Below, one piece after another: positions 11,903-22,420 of a stretch of 64,000 nucleotides of DNA. The notes beneath the pieces were generated by a model. It had not been told where the DNA came from. It saw only the letters and a list, made by a program, of their open reading frames with translations, and searched no databases. Source of the DNA: Unio delphinus (lineage: Eukaryota > Mollusca > Bivalvia > Unionida > Unionidae); contig JAQISU010000022.1 in the NCBI GenBank assembly GCA_029339505.1, forward strand, positions 16,295,501 through 16,359,500, read 5' to 3'. The position numbers and the translations under genes are program-made. The first letter of the stretch is position 1; every line of letters starts with the position of its first letter.

Positions 11903-12358
11903 ATGATCATACACTACAACCATGATAAACCAATCAGTGTCTATGCAGTAAATTCACGATTGCCAGTTTATCGCGCGTACTTTGGTGATGGTCTTGGTAA
12001 TACCATGGCAGGGTTTTTTATACGAATGGCTCCAAAAGTGACGCCGCTAGCAAAACAATTATCAATGAAAGCTATTGATGTTATTCGTGATAAGGGTATT
12101 AGCGCTGTTGAAAATGTTTCCGGGAAAGCATTTTCCGCTGCAAAGGATAAACTAATGTCCTTCGTTCGACGGCAAAAAAAACCAACAATGACGTTACCAT
12201 CTACAACAGTGATGTCTGCAAGTGTTAGTAAAATAAAAAAAAACGCAGTAGATCAGAAATTAGCATCGTTGGCGACTTCGGATGTATATGAGGCACAGAG
12301 AAATAATATTGCAAACATGATAGCGGGAAGTGGCTTAAAACCACGACGACGACGATAA
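11903..12358 (+). CDS. Basic virion/core-like protein of the viral element
   Basis: This is an intact 151-residue frame with ATG start, lying just upstream of the MCP with 33 bp between. Near residues 28-45 it has a Gly-rich hydrophobic start (GDGLGNTMAGFFIRMAP). A long amphipathic helix with regularly spaced Lys follows, and the C-terminus ends GSGLKPRRRR. A short Gly-rich or hydrophobic motif, a helical body and a very basic tail fit small DNA-condensing or minor virion proteins seen next to the MCP in Polinton and adintovirus-type genomes. No enzyme motif is present. It is one of the genes in this element without a break. The role is inferred from position and composition. Confidence 0.6.
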   Translation: MIIHYNHDKPISVYAVNSRLPVYRAYFGDGLGNTMAGFFIRMAPKVTPLAKQLSMKAIDVIRDKGISAVENVSGKAFSAAKDKLMSFVRRQKKPTMTLPSTTVMSASVSKIKKNAVDQKLASLATSDVYEAQRNNIANMIAGSGLKPRRRR

Positions 12359-12391
12359 AAATCATCATTTAGATCAGGGAAAATATATAAA

Positions 12392-13803
12392 ATGTTCAAA
12401 ATGACACTTGATCCAGCTTTTGATATGGAATCCCCAGTGAGTAAAAATGATTCTGTCCGCGATTATCAATTTTATTCTTATCACGCAGTACAACCTGATC
12501 TTCGATCAAGAATAGAACTTCAAGTTCATGATACCAGTAAATACTTTCTAGCCGCTGAAGCATTTATCGAAGTAGAAGGAGAACTTGTAACAGCTGCTGA
12601 TACTCCTGCTGTACTAGCACCGTATCCAATTGATACCCAAGTCGGTTTTGTCAATAAAGGTATCATGGCGCTATTTGAGAGTGCAAGATATATGATTGAT
12701 GGAAGAGAGATTGAGTCTACAAAACGTGATGATGATGTAGCCACAACAATAGTAAGGCTAGCAAGATATTCCGATGATTATACAAGATCGGCAGGCCCTT
12801 CTATGATGTTTGCAAGAGATGCTAAAAATACTACTGGAAAAATCAAGTTGTTGCAAGACGACCAAGGAATAATGCTAGTAATGCTGATGTTGATGTTGAG
12901 AATATGATTATAAACAATGATCCTAATTTTAATCTAGGAGCTGCAACACGCATGTCAATGTTGGAAGGGTGGTGTAAATCATTTTCTTGCGCGATTCCAC
13001 TGCATCATATATTTGGATTCTGCAGAAATGTCCGAAAAGTTATCTATGGAGCAAAGCATACAGTAGTACTCGTGCGAAAGGGTAATGATAATGATGCAAT
13101 TTGGAGGGTTTCAGCAGATACTGCACATCCAGATAATGATGCCGGTAAAGTCATTTTAACAAAACTATCATTGTGTGTGTCAGTAATGACTCCAGTACTC
13201 GGCGCAGAAGAACGATTACTATCATTAATGGATACAGGAGGAAAATCATTGCTAAGTTGGCTAACAACAACAACAGATATTAAGCAATCAACTGTTAACC
13301 GTATATTTACATAGAACCTAGCATCACAACAAGGTGTTTCAGCTCCGCGTCATATAATTATTGCCTTGCAGGATATGGCGAGAGTTGGCAATCAACTCTT
13401 CAGCCATATGATATTTGATCAATTAGGCGTTACTGACGTTTCGCTGAGAATAAACGGCCAGCAGGAACCATTCGAGAATATACAACTTCATTAAGGTCAA
13501 AACCATATTGCACGTGTGTATCATCGTCTGTTGCTATATATGGGACGCGACCAAAATGTTGATACCGGTCTACAAATATCACAACATGATTTTAGGAACT
13601 TATATCCGATCTATTACTTTTCGATGGAACATCTTGATTTAACAAGACAATCTGTTGTTGACAAATATTTTAGAGTTAATGTACTTCGTGGTGCTATCAC
13701 CGAATATAGAGCAGTTGCTGTCATTCTCAGCGACAAATTAATGCTACTCAAAGGTGTTGGTGGACGAATGAGAGTAATTGATGCACCGGTGGAAAATATG
13801 TAA
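12392..13803 (+). pseudogene. Double-jelly-roll-type major capsid protein, broken
   Basis: About 470 codons in three readable pieces. The ATG at 12,392 opens a clean 171-codon frame: a Tyr/Phe-rich start, then two beta-rich segments and RYMIDGREIES near residue 105. A frameshift at roughly 12,850-12,875 moves the reading to the next frame, which continues through CAIPLHHIFGF, a VLVRKGNDNDAIW segment and LVGA-free beta strands to a TAG at 13,312. The same frame resumes (PRHIIIALQDM) to a TAA near 13,492. It resumes again to 13,803 with ITEYRAVAVILSD. The order of 'IPL..hhGF', 'R..nd.aI', 'Pr.IIhALQ' and a final Tyr-x-Ala-hh-hh-Ser-Asp segment matches the animal-genome family of Polinton/adintovirus-type capsid proteins. 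One shift and two stops make it non-functional. The fold assignment is by family resemblance, not by structure. Confidence 0.75.
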
Positions 13804-13867
13804 TATTTTCAAACATGTAGAGTTTTCCAAAAACATGTAACAATTAGATCAATCTATTATTGATATA

Positions 13868-14032
13868 ATGTCATATAGTCATATTAGTGTTACGTTAACT
13901 CCTGGTCAAATTAAAAAAATTGCAGCCCCAGCGGTAGCTAAAGCGGCAGCGTTAGGAGCCGTTGGTACCGCGGCAGGGATGGCACTAAAGAAAGCTACCG
14001 GGAAAGGATACAAAAAAAGGAAAAGGGTCTAA
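13868..14032 (+). CDS. Small basic Ala-rich viral protein
   Basis: An intact 54-residue frame. It starts MSYSHISVTLTPGQIKK, a short beta-type motif ending in Gly-Gln that is common in small proteins of Polinton-like elements. An Ala/Gly-rich hydrophobic helix (residues 19-40) follows, and the end is strongly basic (KKRKRV). It lies between the MCP and the protease. Directly after its stop, another frame reads GLRLPG and then GSGLRIPG up to about 14,100. The original protein may therefore have been about 20 residues longer, and an A-run slip near 14,015 may have shortened it. A DNA-binding or membrane-active core protein is plausible but unproved. Confidence 0.55.
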   Translation: MSYSHISVTLTPGQIKKIAAPAVAKAAALGAVGTAAGMALKKATGKGYKKRKRV

Positions 14033-14114
14033 GACTACCAGGAACCCCGTATTCATGGTACAAAGGAAGCGGCCTGAGAATTCCAGGAACCGTTTATTAA
14101 CAATAATAGTTCCC

Positions 14115-14507
14115 ATGTCAAATTTTGATTTACTCGATGCCGCTAAAAAGCTAGCGATTAAAAACTTTAGAGGTGTCTTTATGAAAGATCAGTTGCCGGT
14201 ACAACCAAAAAACGTTGAAACCGGTATCATTAATCTTGATAACAGCACCGGACCTGGAATCCACTGGGTTGCATACGTGATTGATCCGCGTGTAATTATT
14301 TATTTCCATTCATATGGATTAGCGCCGCCTAAAGAATTTATGAGTTATATAAACCGCTTAAACACTTTTCATAAAATGAAGACTTGGTGTTATACGTTAC
14401 CAACACAGGAAATGAACGACCCACCAATATGCAGCATAGAAGTATTGAATGTCCTTGACGCTATTTCATCATCAAGAAAACCACCTCATCAAGTCGTGAA
14501 TAACTAG
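14115..14507 (+). CDS. Adenain-like (C5/Ulp1-fold) maturation cysteine protease
   Basis: A 130-residue intact frame from ATG at 14,115; the open frame extends upstream but without support. Such proteases cleave virion proteins during maturation. GIHWVAYV supplies the catalytic His50. The strand IIYFHSYG follows, where the family normally has an acidic residue (YFDSFG-type); here residue 65 is His. The oxyanion Gln is in LPTQ (Gln98). PPICSIEV gives Cys106, but the usual Gly after the Cys is Ser. The order His-acid-Gln-Cys and the length fit the family. The acidic-to-His change and the lost Gly suggest that this copy is catalytically impaired even though the frame is open. It follows the MCP, as in other Polinton-type genomes. 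Confidence 0.85.
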   Translation: MSNFDLLDAAKKLAIKNFRGVFMKDQLPVQPKNVETGIINLDNSTGPGIHWVAYVIDPRVIIYFHSYGLAPPKEFMSYINRLNTFHKMKTWCYTLPTQEMNDPPICSIEVLNVLDAISSSRKPPHQVVNN

Positions 14508-14571
14508 TAGTCGCTGAAAATCGAAGATTTTAGAAAGAAGTAATTAGAAAATCAAAGATTTTTACAATAAT

Positions 14572-15086
14572 ATGGTTGATATTTGGGGGAGATCTTTATC
14601 AATGTTGAAGAAACCCGATGGCACTGCAACCGGTGATATAAAAAAATAATCGAATATGAAATAGCTGAGATGTTGAACTTAGCAAGTGTTGATTCCAATG
14701 AAATAGTTGTATTTCAAGGTCTTCAGGGTAAATTGAAAACGAGTAACGTTTGTCTTGATGATATTTTAGTTAAACAACAAGACGCAGTAGAAGACACTAT
14801 CGCGTTGTTTTCCGATCAGGGTAAACTCAAACCGGGTGTACTTATTTCAGCTATTGTGGATAGAATTAACAATATTGACAAACCCATATTGGATTTCTTT
14901 GAAAATCCACCGGTAACCACACCGCAGCTAGCAGAGATAAAAAGTGCTTTCGATAATTTGACAAAACTACGATCCGATTATGACACTAATGTATCTCGAT
15001 TTGGTATTTTACGTAAAAACTTTAACATGACCGATGACTCCATTGATAGATTTTTTTATAAAAAAAAGCTAAAACGAAGATATTAA
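14572..15086 (+). pseudogene. Helical viral protein with A-run frameshift
   Basis: A short frame starts at ATG 14,572 with MVDIWGRSLS and stops at 14,649 inside an A7 run. Immediately after, the next frame is open from about 14,640 and continues as the 138-residue frame 14,670-15,086 (LNLASVDSNEIVVFQ ... DDSIDRFFYKKKLKRRY). One base of slippage in the A run explains the split, so this was probably one gene of about 170 codons. The body is helical, with a Pro-rich turn (ENPPVTTPQ) in the middle and a basic end. I know no function for it; a minor virion protein is possible from its place among structural genes. Confidence 0.5.
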
Positions 15087-15087
15087 A

Positions 15088-15231
15088 ATGGATTTAGCTA
15101 GTATCATCACAAAACTCGATACAATTACGGATATTAAAGTGATCACTGACGCCATCAAAGATGATTTTCCGAGGATGATAGCAATCATTGAAAAAATAAA
15201 AATTCCTCATGAACAAAAATATAATAAATAA
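15088..15231 (+). CDS. Small helical viral protein
   Basis: A 47-residue intact frame, ATG at 15,088 two bases after the previous stop: MDLASIITKLDTITDIKV and then two amphipathic helices with Lys/Ile repeats. The next gene's ATG (15,209) overlaps its end by 23 bases. Tight packing and overlap are typical of compact viral genomes. Function unknown; it could be a small coiled-coil scaffold. Confidence 0.45.
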   Translation: MDLASIITKLDTITDIKVITDAIKDDFPRMIAIIEKIKIPHEQKYNK

Positions 15232-15497
15232 CGTATACACGATTCAATATGAATTAGGATCATTTAATTGGACTCCTACAAACAATACATTTAATTTCAT
15301 TGCAACCGTCAAGGGTATTTATTGATTCAATTCAATTTAATATTTCATCAACGATTTCATCCGGGGTCAATATGGTATCAACGATTGTCCAAAAAGGAAC
15401 AACTGAACGATTCACAATAACAACGACTGATAGAAGTTTGATTGGGGCTTTATTAATATGGTATGTGGAATTCATAGCGGATTTAAGTAAAGACTAA
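15209..15497 (+). pseudogene. Beta-rich small viral protein, frameshifted
   Basis: The frame from ATG 15,209 runs through YTIQYELGSFNW and NNTFNFIATV to a stop at about 15,344. The next frame carries on from about 15,310 (VFIDSIQFNIS) to 15,497 with GTTERFTITTTDRS and a short hydrophobic strand. One frameshift around 15,310-15,330 would join them as roughly 95 codons. Alternating beta pattern and size suggest a small virion protein such as a single jelly-roll minor capsid piece, but there is no diagnostic motif. Confidence 0.4.
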
Positions 15498-15661
15498 ATT
15501 GAAATCGTAAACGTTTTGAAAATAAACTGTCATCACAGCAGTATCGCTATGATCAGGTCAGATAATTTCAAACTAAACTCAAAACCCTCAGTGAGGGGTT
15601 TCAAGTAAAAATAAAAATATACCGAAGGAAAATAACCGCAGTTGATGTAACCGTGTACTCG

Positions 15662-16075
15662 ATGAGTGGTATAATCACCGGAGCCGGTATTATACTCTCC
15701 TGGTTGACAATGATTGCTCCAATAGCTGTTCCAATTTGTATATCAGCGGTGACAACAATCGCGGGAATAATTTCGATAATAACAAAAAAAATATCATCAT
15801 GCAGTCAACGCAAACTACAAGATTACATAATTAAATTTCATGTTGTGTCAACCGCATACTCGCATTTATGCTCGATGATATCGTCGTCACTCGATGACAC
15901 ATTAATATCCGATGATGAGTTTCCAGCGATGGTACGTGTTTATAATTCTGCGATGTCGAAATTAGAGCAGGACAATAGTAATAATGACAACACCGCAAGA
16001 ACTACTTCAACAAATAGCGGAAAATACCACACAAGTAAAAACAAATATGATATCAATAACCTCAACGAATCCTGA
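15662..16075 (+). CDS. Viral-element membrane protein
   Basis: ATG at 15,662 (MSGIITGAG) gives about 137 residues. Residues 5-45 form two hydrophobic stretches separated by a Pro, with TTIAGIISIITKK closing the second. A helical region with SLDDTLISDDEFPAM follows, the 'acidic loop then EF' motif common in small proteins of Polinton-type elements in animal genomes. The C-terminal 35 residues overlap the next gene and are low in pattern. It is probably a membrane-associated or internal-membrane virion component. Intact frame. Confidence 0.5.
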   Translation: MSGIITGAGIILSWLTMIAPIAVPICISAVTTIAGIISIITKKISSCSQRKLQDYIIKFHVVSTAYSHLCSMISSSLDDTLISDDEFPAMVRVYNSAMSKLEQDNSNNDNTARTTSTNSGKYHTSKNKYDINNLNES

Positions 16076-16840
16076 ATTCAGCGTGGATTTCACTACTCCG
16101 ATTCCCGTGAAGGAGATAGCGCTAGCAAAATTACGAGTATATCACAGTTGGCCTAAAATTAGGTCGGTAGCATTTGGCGGTCAACAATCGAATAATTCAT
16201 TAGTGTTTGCGAGTAGGAATAAACAAGACGGAACTCCAGACTGGAACGTTGTTTCGTTACCATCTGGGTCCTACAAAACCAGCGAATAATTCAAGTAATA
16301 ATTAACCATAACGATGACAATGACATTAATCACTCTAAACGAAATTTTCTAACTGCATACAATATAACAGAAGCCGATCTACCAAATTTTAAGTTTCCTG
16401 AATATAACGCAAATGAACTAAAAAAATATGTTAATGATCTTATCAATTAAAAATTTAATACGATAGTCAAAGCATGGAGACAACAAAACAAGAATCCAAC
16501 TATCCTCAAACATAATAATACCCCAGACGGGGGTGGTAGACTTATCGTTCCTCAAAATGTGAATATATCCACGGTGATAGCATTGAATTTAGTATGTGAT
16601 GTTATCAAACGCAGCTATCAAATAAATCTCGAGCGATCAAATCAAGCTCAGCAGGGATATATTTTATATTCATTTGCACCAACAGTTCCTCCAGGGTTTC
16701 TAATCATTGAGGATCCAACTAATCTAGTCTATATGCGATGTCATAATAATTCACTAACGAGAATTAATTTTAGACCCACTGATCAGTCCAATAATCTAAT
16801 TGATTTGGTCCTACAAATTAGTCTGTTTGTGAAATCGTAG
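15984..16840 (+). pseudogene. Capsid-associated structural protein, broken
   Basis: It starts MTTPQELLQQ at 15,984, overlapping the previous gene by 92 bases. The first frame (to 16,289) contains EFSVDFTTPIPV and YHSWPKI, an N-terminal strand pattern seen in a structural protein of animal Polinton-like elements. Coding then shifts frame: 16,275-16,450 reads ITEADLPNFKFPEY. After a stop, the frame 16,559-16,840 reads YILYSFAPTVPPGFLI, then NLVYMRCHNN and a final Asp-Gln turn (TDQSNN) before the last strand. The 'YSF.p.vpPG' and 'dQ' features belong to the C-terminal half of the same family. At least two breaks. A penton-like or other minor capsid role is likely from these motifs and the position beside the right terminal repeat. 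Confidence 0.55.
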
Positions 16841-16910
16841 CAACTTTCATCTTAAATTTCAAGGATTGTTAACCCCATAGCAGAAGCAGGGGGGTGCGAC
16901 AACATTTGTG

Positions 16911-17059
16911 GGGTCTTATTTTTTTGCGAAATGAGCCTCTATAAAGCATTTACGAGGAAGTCTTAGTTTACCAAATAGACGCTTTTTTACTATTTCGAAG
17001 AAACCTTTGTTTGCCAAATCGACGCCTCTATAGAGTTGTCTGATTCGCCCCTGCTGCTG
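16911..17059 (-). repeat. Right terminal inverted repeat
   Basis: Reverse complement of the left repeat: it starts with GGGGTCTTATT and ends with TTGTCTGATTCGCCCC followed by CTG triplets. The last gene stops about 70 bp before it. The bases beyond (CTGCTTCTC) do not repeat the left flank directly, so no target-site duplication is evident; triplet slippage at the ends may hide one. Confidence 0.93.
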
Positions 17060-17479
17060 CTGCTTCTCAACTGCACAACTGTTTCAATCTTTTATCAAGT
17101 GGTGGCAGAAATTTCCTTCGTTGTTCCTGACATGCTTATATAAATATTTGCAAAATTCAAGGATTTTTCAGTTGGGAAACTTTATATCACTTCTCCTGAC
17201 TTTTTCACCAGTGTCATGAGAACCAAGATTGTACGTAACTGCTCTGGCATCCATTCTAAATGATGGAGTCAAAATTATAAAGTTAAGGTGGGGGGGGGGC
17301 ATCTTGAGAAATATTTCTGTAAAAGTTCCTTTAAATAAGCGCCAGAGAAGAATCATCATTTTACCATTCAATGGCGGTGTGGAATGGTGCCAGCTAAATA
17401 CAGGCAATACTAACAAATTTAAAATATTATTTAAAGTTCATAGCAGTAATAAAGACATGACAATAAAGCTTCATCTAAA

Positions 17480-17631
17480 TCAACCAATTTGGATGCTTTT
17501 TATGTTCTGTCTTATTGTCTTTCTCTCATGAAATAGTTTTGTTCGTGTTTCTGTACAGACAGTCTGCATATTCAACAACTTCAGACACTGCGACAGGTGA
17601 TTCTTTAGGAAATCAATTATTTCTCCTTTAT
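17480..17631 (-). CDS. Terminal coding exon of an unidentified host gene
   Basis: On the minus strand, a pyrimidine-rich tract ending TTCTATTACAG is followed by an open exon that begins in phase 1. It encodes 49 residues after the split codon (KGEIIDFLKNHLSQCLKLL ... IRQNIKSIQIG) and ends with TGA at 17,480. The sequence is a charged amphipathic helix with heptad-like Leu spacing, like the C-terminal coiled coil of many intracellular proteins. I do not recognise the family. Upstream exons would lie at higher coordinates; the candidates at 20,557 and 21,103 are listed separately. The minus frame 17,168-17,416 lies in what would be the 3-prime UTR. Confidence 0.6.
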
Positions 17632-20556
17632 CTGTAATAGAAAAATAAAATAAATATAAGCAGCATTTCCCAGCCTAATAACTGTTCATCAATTTGTCCA
17701 TCTTAGGCAGAAAAGATATTTAAATTGATCACAATATCAAATTTTATGAACAGTATTCATACCAGATACAATCCTTTGTTTTGTGTTGTTGTTGTTTAAT
17801 GGCATGAAAGTTTATATAGTATGAAGGCAGAAACAGCAAAGTAAAACGCCCAGAAAAACATAACTACTACTGACTAGAGATGGTCTAGACAGGATTCAAA
17901 TCTGCACTACTCTGATTTTCCTCGTAGAGTAACATTAATTTCAGGATAAATTACAGTGTACTGAGATCATCGAACGCATTATTGCACATGGTTTCTGTTC
18001 GCTTAACAGGTGTTCCACTTCACAAATTGTTTACTACGTCACTAATGTTTGTGTGGAATTGGATGCATTCTAGTTTTATTGTTTAATCCCAATTAGACCT
18101 ATTTTTTAAATACTAAAGATCGACTCTTTTCAAGAAACTGTTGTTTGATCGATCGATACAAAAGACATATTCAAATGGGATAAGACAACACAGGTCTCTT
18201 TCAATTAATTATTTTAATGCACAAAATGCTTCACCAAGCTGTCGATCAAAACAAAGTCGGCAGGTAATTAGGTTCTCACAGAAAGTACTCACGGGTTTCG
18301 ATGTTACGTTTGATTGAGTCGTTTCATGTTTTCACAGACACGAATATGTTGCAATTATAATGTTATACTGAAACGCACATAAAGGACTAGAATGTGTCTT
18401 TCACATCGCAAAACATTTCATTAGTGCTTTTTTCATTCTCTGTTGCCACCTGATAGCATTTACCAGACATTTTGATAGATCACTATTTCACCAGACTTTA
18501 TTTACAGTGTATTGATGACTATTTATCAACAAATAAACCCTAACATAATATGCGATATTTAGAACTTGTAAATTTCACAATATGGAATCAGTATTTATGG
18601 GCATTAATCACCATTTTGTATCATAAAACTAGAAATGTATAAAGGTTCAATATACCAATTCTTATCAGAATTTTTTCACATTCAGCCTATTTTGAAAGAT
18701 ATTTAAAATATATTTTCGTTGTAGACAAATCTGAATGCACACCGGACACCAGGTTATAAACTGGTTCTGAATATTCCTGTTTACTATTTTGTACTTATTG
18801 ATAGCATATTTTAAGAGGATTGCATTCCCTCTCGTCTCGAACATGTATCGCTTGCTGGTAGCTATTTTTTGAAAGTTCTATTATCAAGTTTAATCATGCA
18901 GTGCTTTGCATGAACAATATATAGTTTAAAACGTCTGATGTACTGCTGTGGGTAACTCGACTAAATCTAATAAGAAACTTGGAACCAAATCAAACATGGA
19001 CAAGAAAATTATTCCGATTTTGTTGCAATAAAGGTAAATTTGTAAGCCTTAGAGCAAAATCATAAGGGTTGGCAGGTTTTAAGGTTTCATGGTTTCCACA
19101 CAATGCCATAAAAGTCACACCTGCATAAAGTGGGTTCAAGTGTAACAATATTTCCATTGACAACAAACCATATATTTGTTAACTGAATGAAGCTCGTAAA
19201 AAGAGACAATCATAAATAATTATCCAATACATTATGTTTTGATAACCAACTATCCATGGCAAAATTACATGATAAAATAGAGATGGGATACTAACCAATA
19301 TTGAATGTTATTTAGGTTTATATACAGGATAGCTATCATGAAGCCTAATATTGATAGTACTGAGAATAATTTGTATGGACATTGTTACATTCTGTCCGAA
19401 ACCATAAATTTTAGCGACAAGTTATAATCAAGAAATAGTTACAAGGCATTTAAGTATTCTTTTCCACAAAAAAGTATACAGTCTAAAATAATAACAAAAA
19501 TATGTCAGTTGCAATGAAATGCTCCAACAACGTGACCATGATCCATCTCTAATATAATACCTCATCTCGATGTCAAGAGCAATATCGACACTAAAGTTGC
19601 AGTGTTTCCTGCAAGGTTGAAACACTATTATCCAACGGTAACTTGCCAGTCAGCCATAGATTGTTTAAAATACAAATATTCCATATTCAGTGGGAGTCAG
19701 GATTTTATCTGCACACAAAGCACATCAACATACAATTGTCTGCAATAATATTCTTGAAATACAAGGGGATACCCTCAACTAGTGGAAAAACAACACAAAC
19801 TTTATAATATCCTAAAACCAAAAACTGACTACCAGAGACTTATGTGTCATCTATTTAAGTAAATAATAATTTAGCTGTTCTTTGCTCACTTACACTAGCC
19901 TAATGAGTCACTGGTCAAACATGTAAAGCAGTATCAATGTAGAACATCAAAAATGTAAAGATCAACTGTATAAAGCCATATGTGCTTCAGTTACTAATGA
20001 GCATCAACAATGCTGATCCAATGTTTACGGAGGACAGCCTGCACAATGTTTGATATCATGATCTGGAGTAGAGCCATTTTAAATGAGCACACAAGCAAGT
20101 CACCAGCCGTGGGTCTGTATCCCATGTCCAAATAAAATATTTCTTTGAGTACTGAACCACACTGGTGATTATCATCTTTTGTTCATGTAAAAATTAAATG
20201 AATGAAAGTATTTTCAAATCATACAGTTGTTAATGTAAATATACAATTACAAAAATGTGTGCTTTCATTATGGTTGATAAAGTCTGCTAGTGTATGTAAG
20301 AAAAATAAAAGGAAGCTTAAGCCCAAAATCAATAATCTTCTTCCTTAACCCCTAGTGATTTTTGGACCAAATTGAAACCATGGACCAAATTGAAACCATG
20401 GGACATTTAGAAAAATGATAAAGCTCAGTGCAATTTTTACCATTCTCTGATGAATGAATACTATCCAAATATGGCTGATAATGGGACAATTGATTGATTT
20501 ATACCAGACCGATGGTATCAGACGTGATTTGATTAAAACATATAGAGCTTACTTAC
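17632..20556. other. Probable intronic sequence
   Basis: No confident exon. A stretch at about 19,567-19,614 (minus) has an acceptor-like CCTTGCAG and a GTATTA donor, but its phase does not fit the exons on either side, so I do not call it. The remainder is AT-rich and without pattern. Confidence 0.4.
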
Positions 20557-20597
20557 AATTTGTTTTCCTCTTGAAAATACCATTGTTGGCAATGGAT
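20557..20597 (-). CDS. Candidate 41-nt internal exon (minus-strand host gene)
   Basis: Good borders on the minus strand: CCTTTACTTTCAG before and GTAAGTAAGC after. The phase-1 reading (PLPTMVFSRGKQI) joins smoothly from the candidate exon at 21,103-21,140 and ends in phase 0. The last exon needs phase 1, so at least one more exon of length 3n+1 should lie between 17,632 and 20,556. Confidence 0.45.
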
Positions 20598-21102
20598 CTG
20601 AAAGTAAAGGAAACGTAAAGTTTATCATTTTAATTGACCTTTCTCAAAAGAATAGATGTGTTCAAATCATGAACTGAGTTTTCAAAACGTCATATGAACA
20701 CTTGACTCAACATTGTGCAATGGAACAGAGATAGTCAAATAGTAAACTGAGTTCCCAAGATAACACGTAAACACTTAATTTAACATTGCTCAAATGAATA
20801 AATGTGGCCAAATGGGAAACTAATACAAATGTCAAACTTTCCATAAGGGTCAACTGGGTACCCATTGAAACTGATGATAGGCTACCTGGGTACTTGATCA
20901 AAGGGGAATTATATTAAATGTGAATTTGAACTGCTTTGTTATAAGTTTGTATATGCCACCCCCACCTCCAGGAATTAAAGTAGTCATTACTAATTTGAGG
21001 AACAAATAAGTGCTGACAGAGCTTAAAAAATGCAATTTCTATATTACGTTTCATAATTACAGAAAACGTATGAAAATAATTATAGTTATTATTGCTACTG
21101 AC

Positions 21103-21140
21103 CTGATCTGCAGTAAGCTAAACGTTTGGTCACAAATGAG
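21103..21140 (-). CDS. Candidate 38-nt internal exon (minus-strand host gene)
   Basis: On the minus strand it is bounded by ATGGATTTAG and GTCAGTAGC. The only open phase gives SFVTKRLAYCRS and leaves one base, which fits the phase-1 start of the exon at 20,557-20,597. The acceptor has a weak pyrimidine tract, so confidence is limited. Confidence 0.35.
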
Positions 21141-21564
21141 CTAAATCCATGTGGATAATCACCAGAATACAGACACAAAACAAAATGATAAATCATTTAA
21201 CAACGACATTCATTTTTAACTACTCTATATCACATGTTTAGTTGTCACATAAAGGTCATATTCAGAATGCTATTACATTGCTATAGAATTCCTCTTTAAA
21301 CAATTGTATAGGATATGAAACATCTTTATTAGTTTAACAGAATCCCTCTTTTCTGACAATTTTTAGTCATATATCATTCACTAGTCACGTTAATAATGTC
21401 CATTTCACTTAATAGTTGGTGCCATGTTTGTTTCAATATAGACTGGTCTGCTACTCAAGTGTGTATGAAACTATAATGAATCTGTGATACATGGTTTCAA
21501 ATTCCAAAAAGCTGTGTTTTCTTGGAAACGTGTTATGTACAGTTACTATGAATAGAAAACTGTT

Positions 21565-21798
21565 GTTGGGTTTAACGCCATTTTTCAGCACACGGTGAGC
21601 TATACATGGCGGCCAGTATTACTGGTGGAGAAATAACCCGGGAAAACTCTCGGAAAGAACCACTGACTCAAGAGAAGATACTGGCAAGCTATCTCACATA
21701 CCAACATTGGCCGAATCTGAGATTCGAACCCACGCAGACAGAGGTGGGATGGCAGTGATCCATGATGCAGAGTACTTTAAACCACTTGGTCAATCTAA
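21565..21798 (-). repeat. tRNA-derived SINE, family 1 (second copy)
   Basis: Same orientation and order as the copy at 898-1,168: GTTTAACGCCATTTTTCAGC, then CATGGCGGCCAGTATTA and a B-box reading GGGTTCGAATC on the minus strand near 21,722-21,732. The tRNA A-box end is more decayed. It would lie in an intron of the minus-strand host gene. Confidence 0.8.
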
Positions 21799-21829
21799 AG
21801 AGAAAATAAGAAATTGTTATCATGCATAC

Positions 21830-22420
21830 AGGGCTCGAAATTATCGGTAGTCCACTAGCCTGAAGCTAGTAGATTTCCTGTCAGACTAGAAACTATCATA
21901 ATGTTATTAGTCCGAACGGCTAGTAAGTTTTGTTTATTAACGTCACAAATTTTTTTAATGTTTTGATGTTAATATTTTACAACAGCGTTTACAATAACTA
22001 CTGCTTTGATCCTGCAGAACATCCGCTAAAGTCAAGTCTGTATTAGGGAGAGGCCATCTAATGGAGGGGGCAGATACTCGTGCTTTGAAATGTGTTTCTT
22101 GCTCGGACTTTCTGATATAGGACACTGTGCCATACCTTTTCTTACTTCAAATAATTCGCATCAGCTATACTGTAACATCTCGTATTTCAAAACAAGACAC
22201 AATTCCCGCCTTATAAGACAGGGAAAATGTGGCGTCTTATAGGTGTTCAACCTCTGGCAAATAAGCAAACGTTGAATGAAAATGATATAATAGAGAGGAA
22301 TGCAATACTAGTGTGTGACATTGTTTTGTCTACAGGACTAGTAAATGTTTGGCAGGACTAGTAAATTTCTCAGTACACTAGTCCTTCTGGCAACAAAGAA
22401 ATTTGAGTTACATTCAAGCC
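21830..22420. repeat. Unclassified interspersed repeat with GGACTAGTAAAT motifs
   Basis: It opens GGGCTCGAAATTATCGG. The motif 'actagt aaat' or its reverse recurs several times, first near 21,855-21,915 and again at 22,335-22,390. This looks like a non-autonomous repeat, but no terminal repeats were found and no protein can be read. Confidence 0.35.

Noticed and set aside
12526..12744. Minus frame over the capsid gene
   Set aside because: Antisense shadow of the MCP frame.
17229..17531. 100-codon plus frame right of the viral element
   Set aside because: Overlaps, on the other strand, a better-supported terminal exon and its 3-prime UTR; contains a G-run.
19567..19614. Internal exon of the minus-strand host gene
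   Set aside because: Borders are acceptable, but the only fully open phase does not connect with the neighbouring exons.
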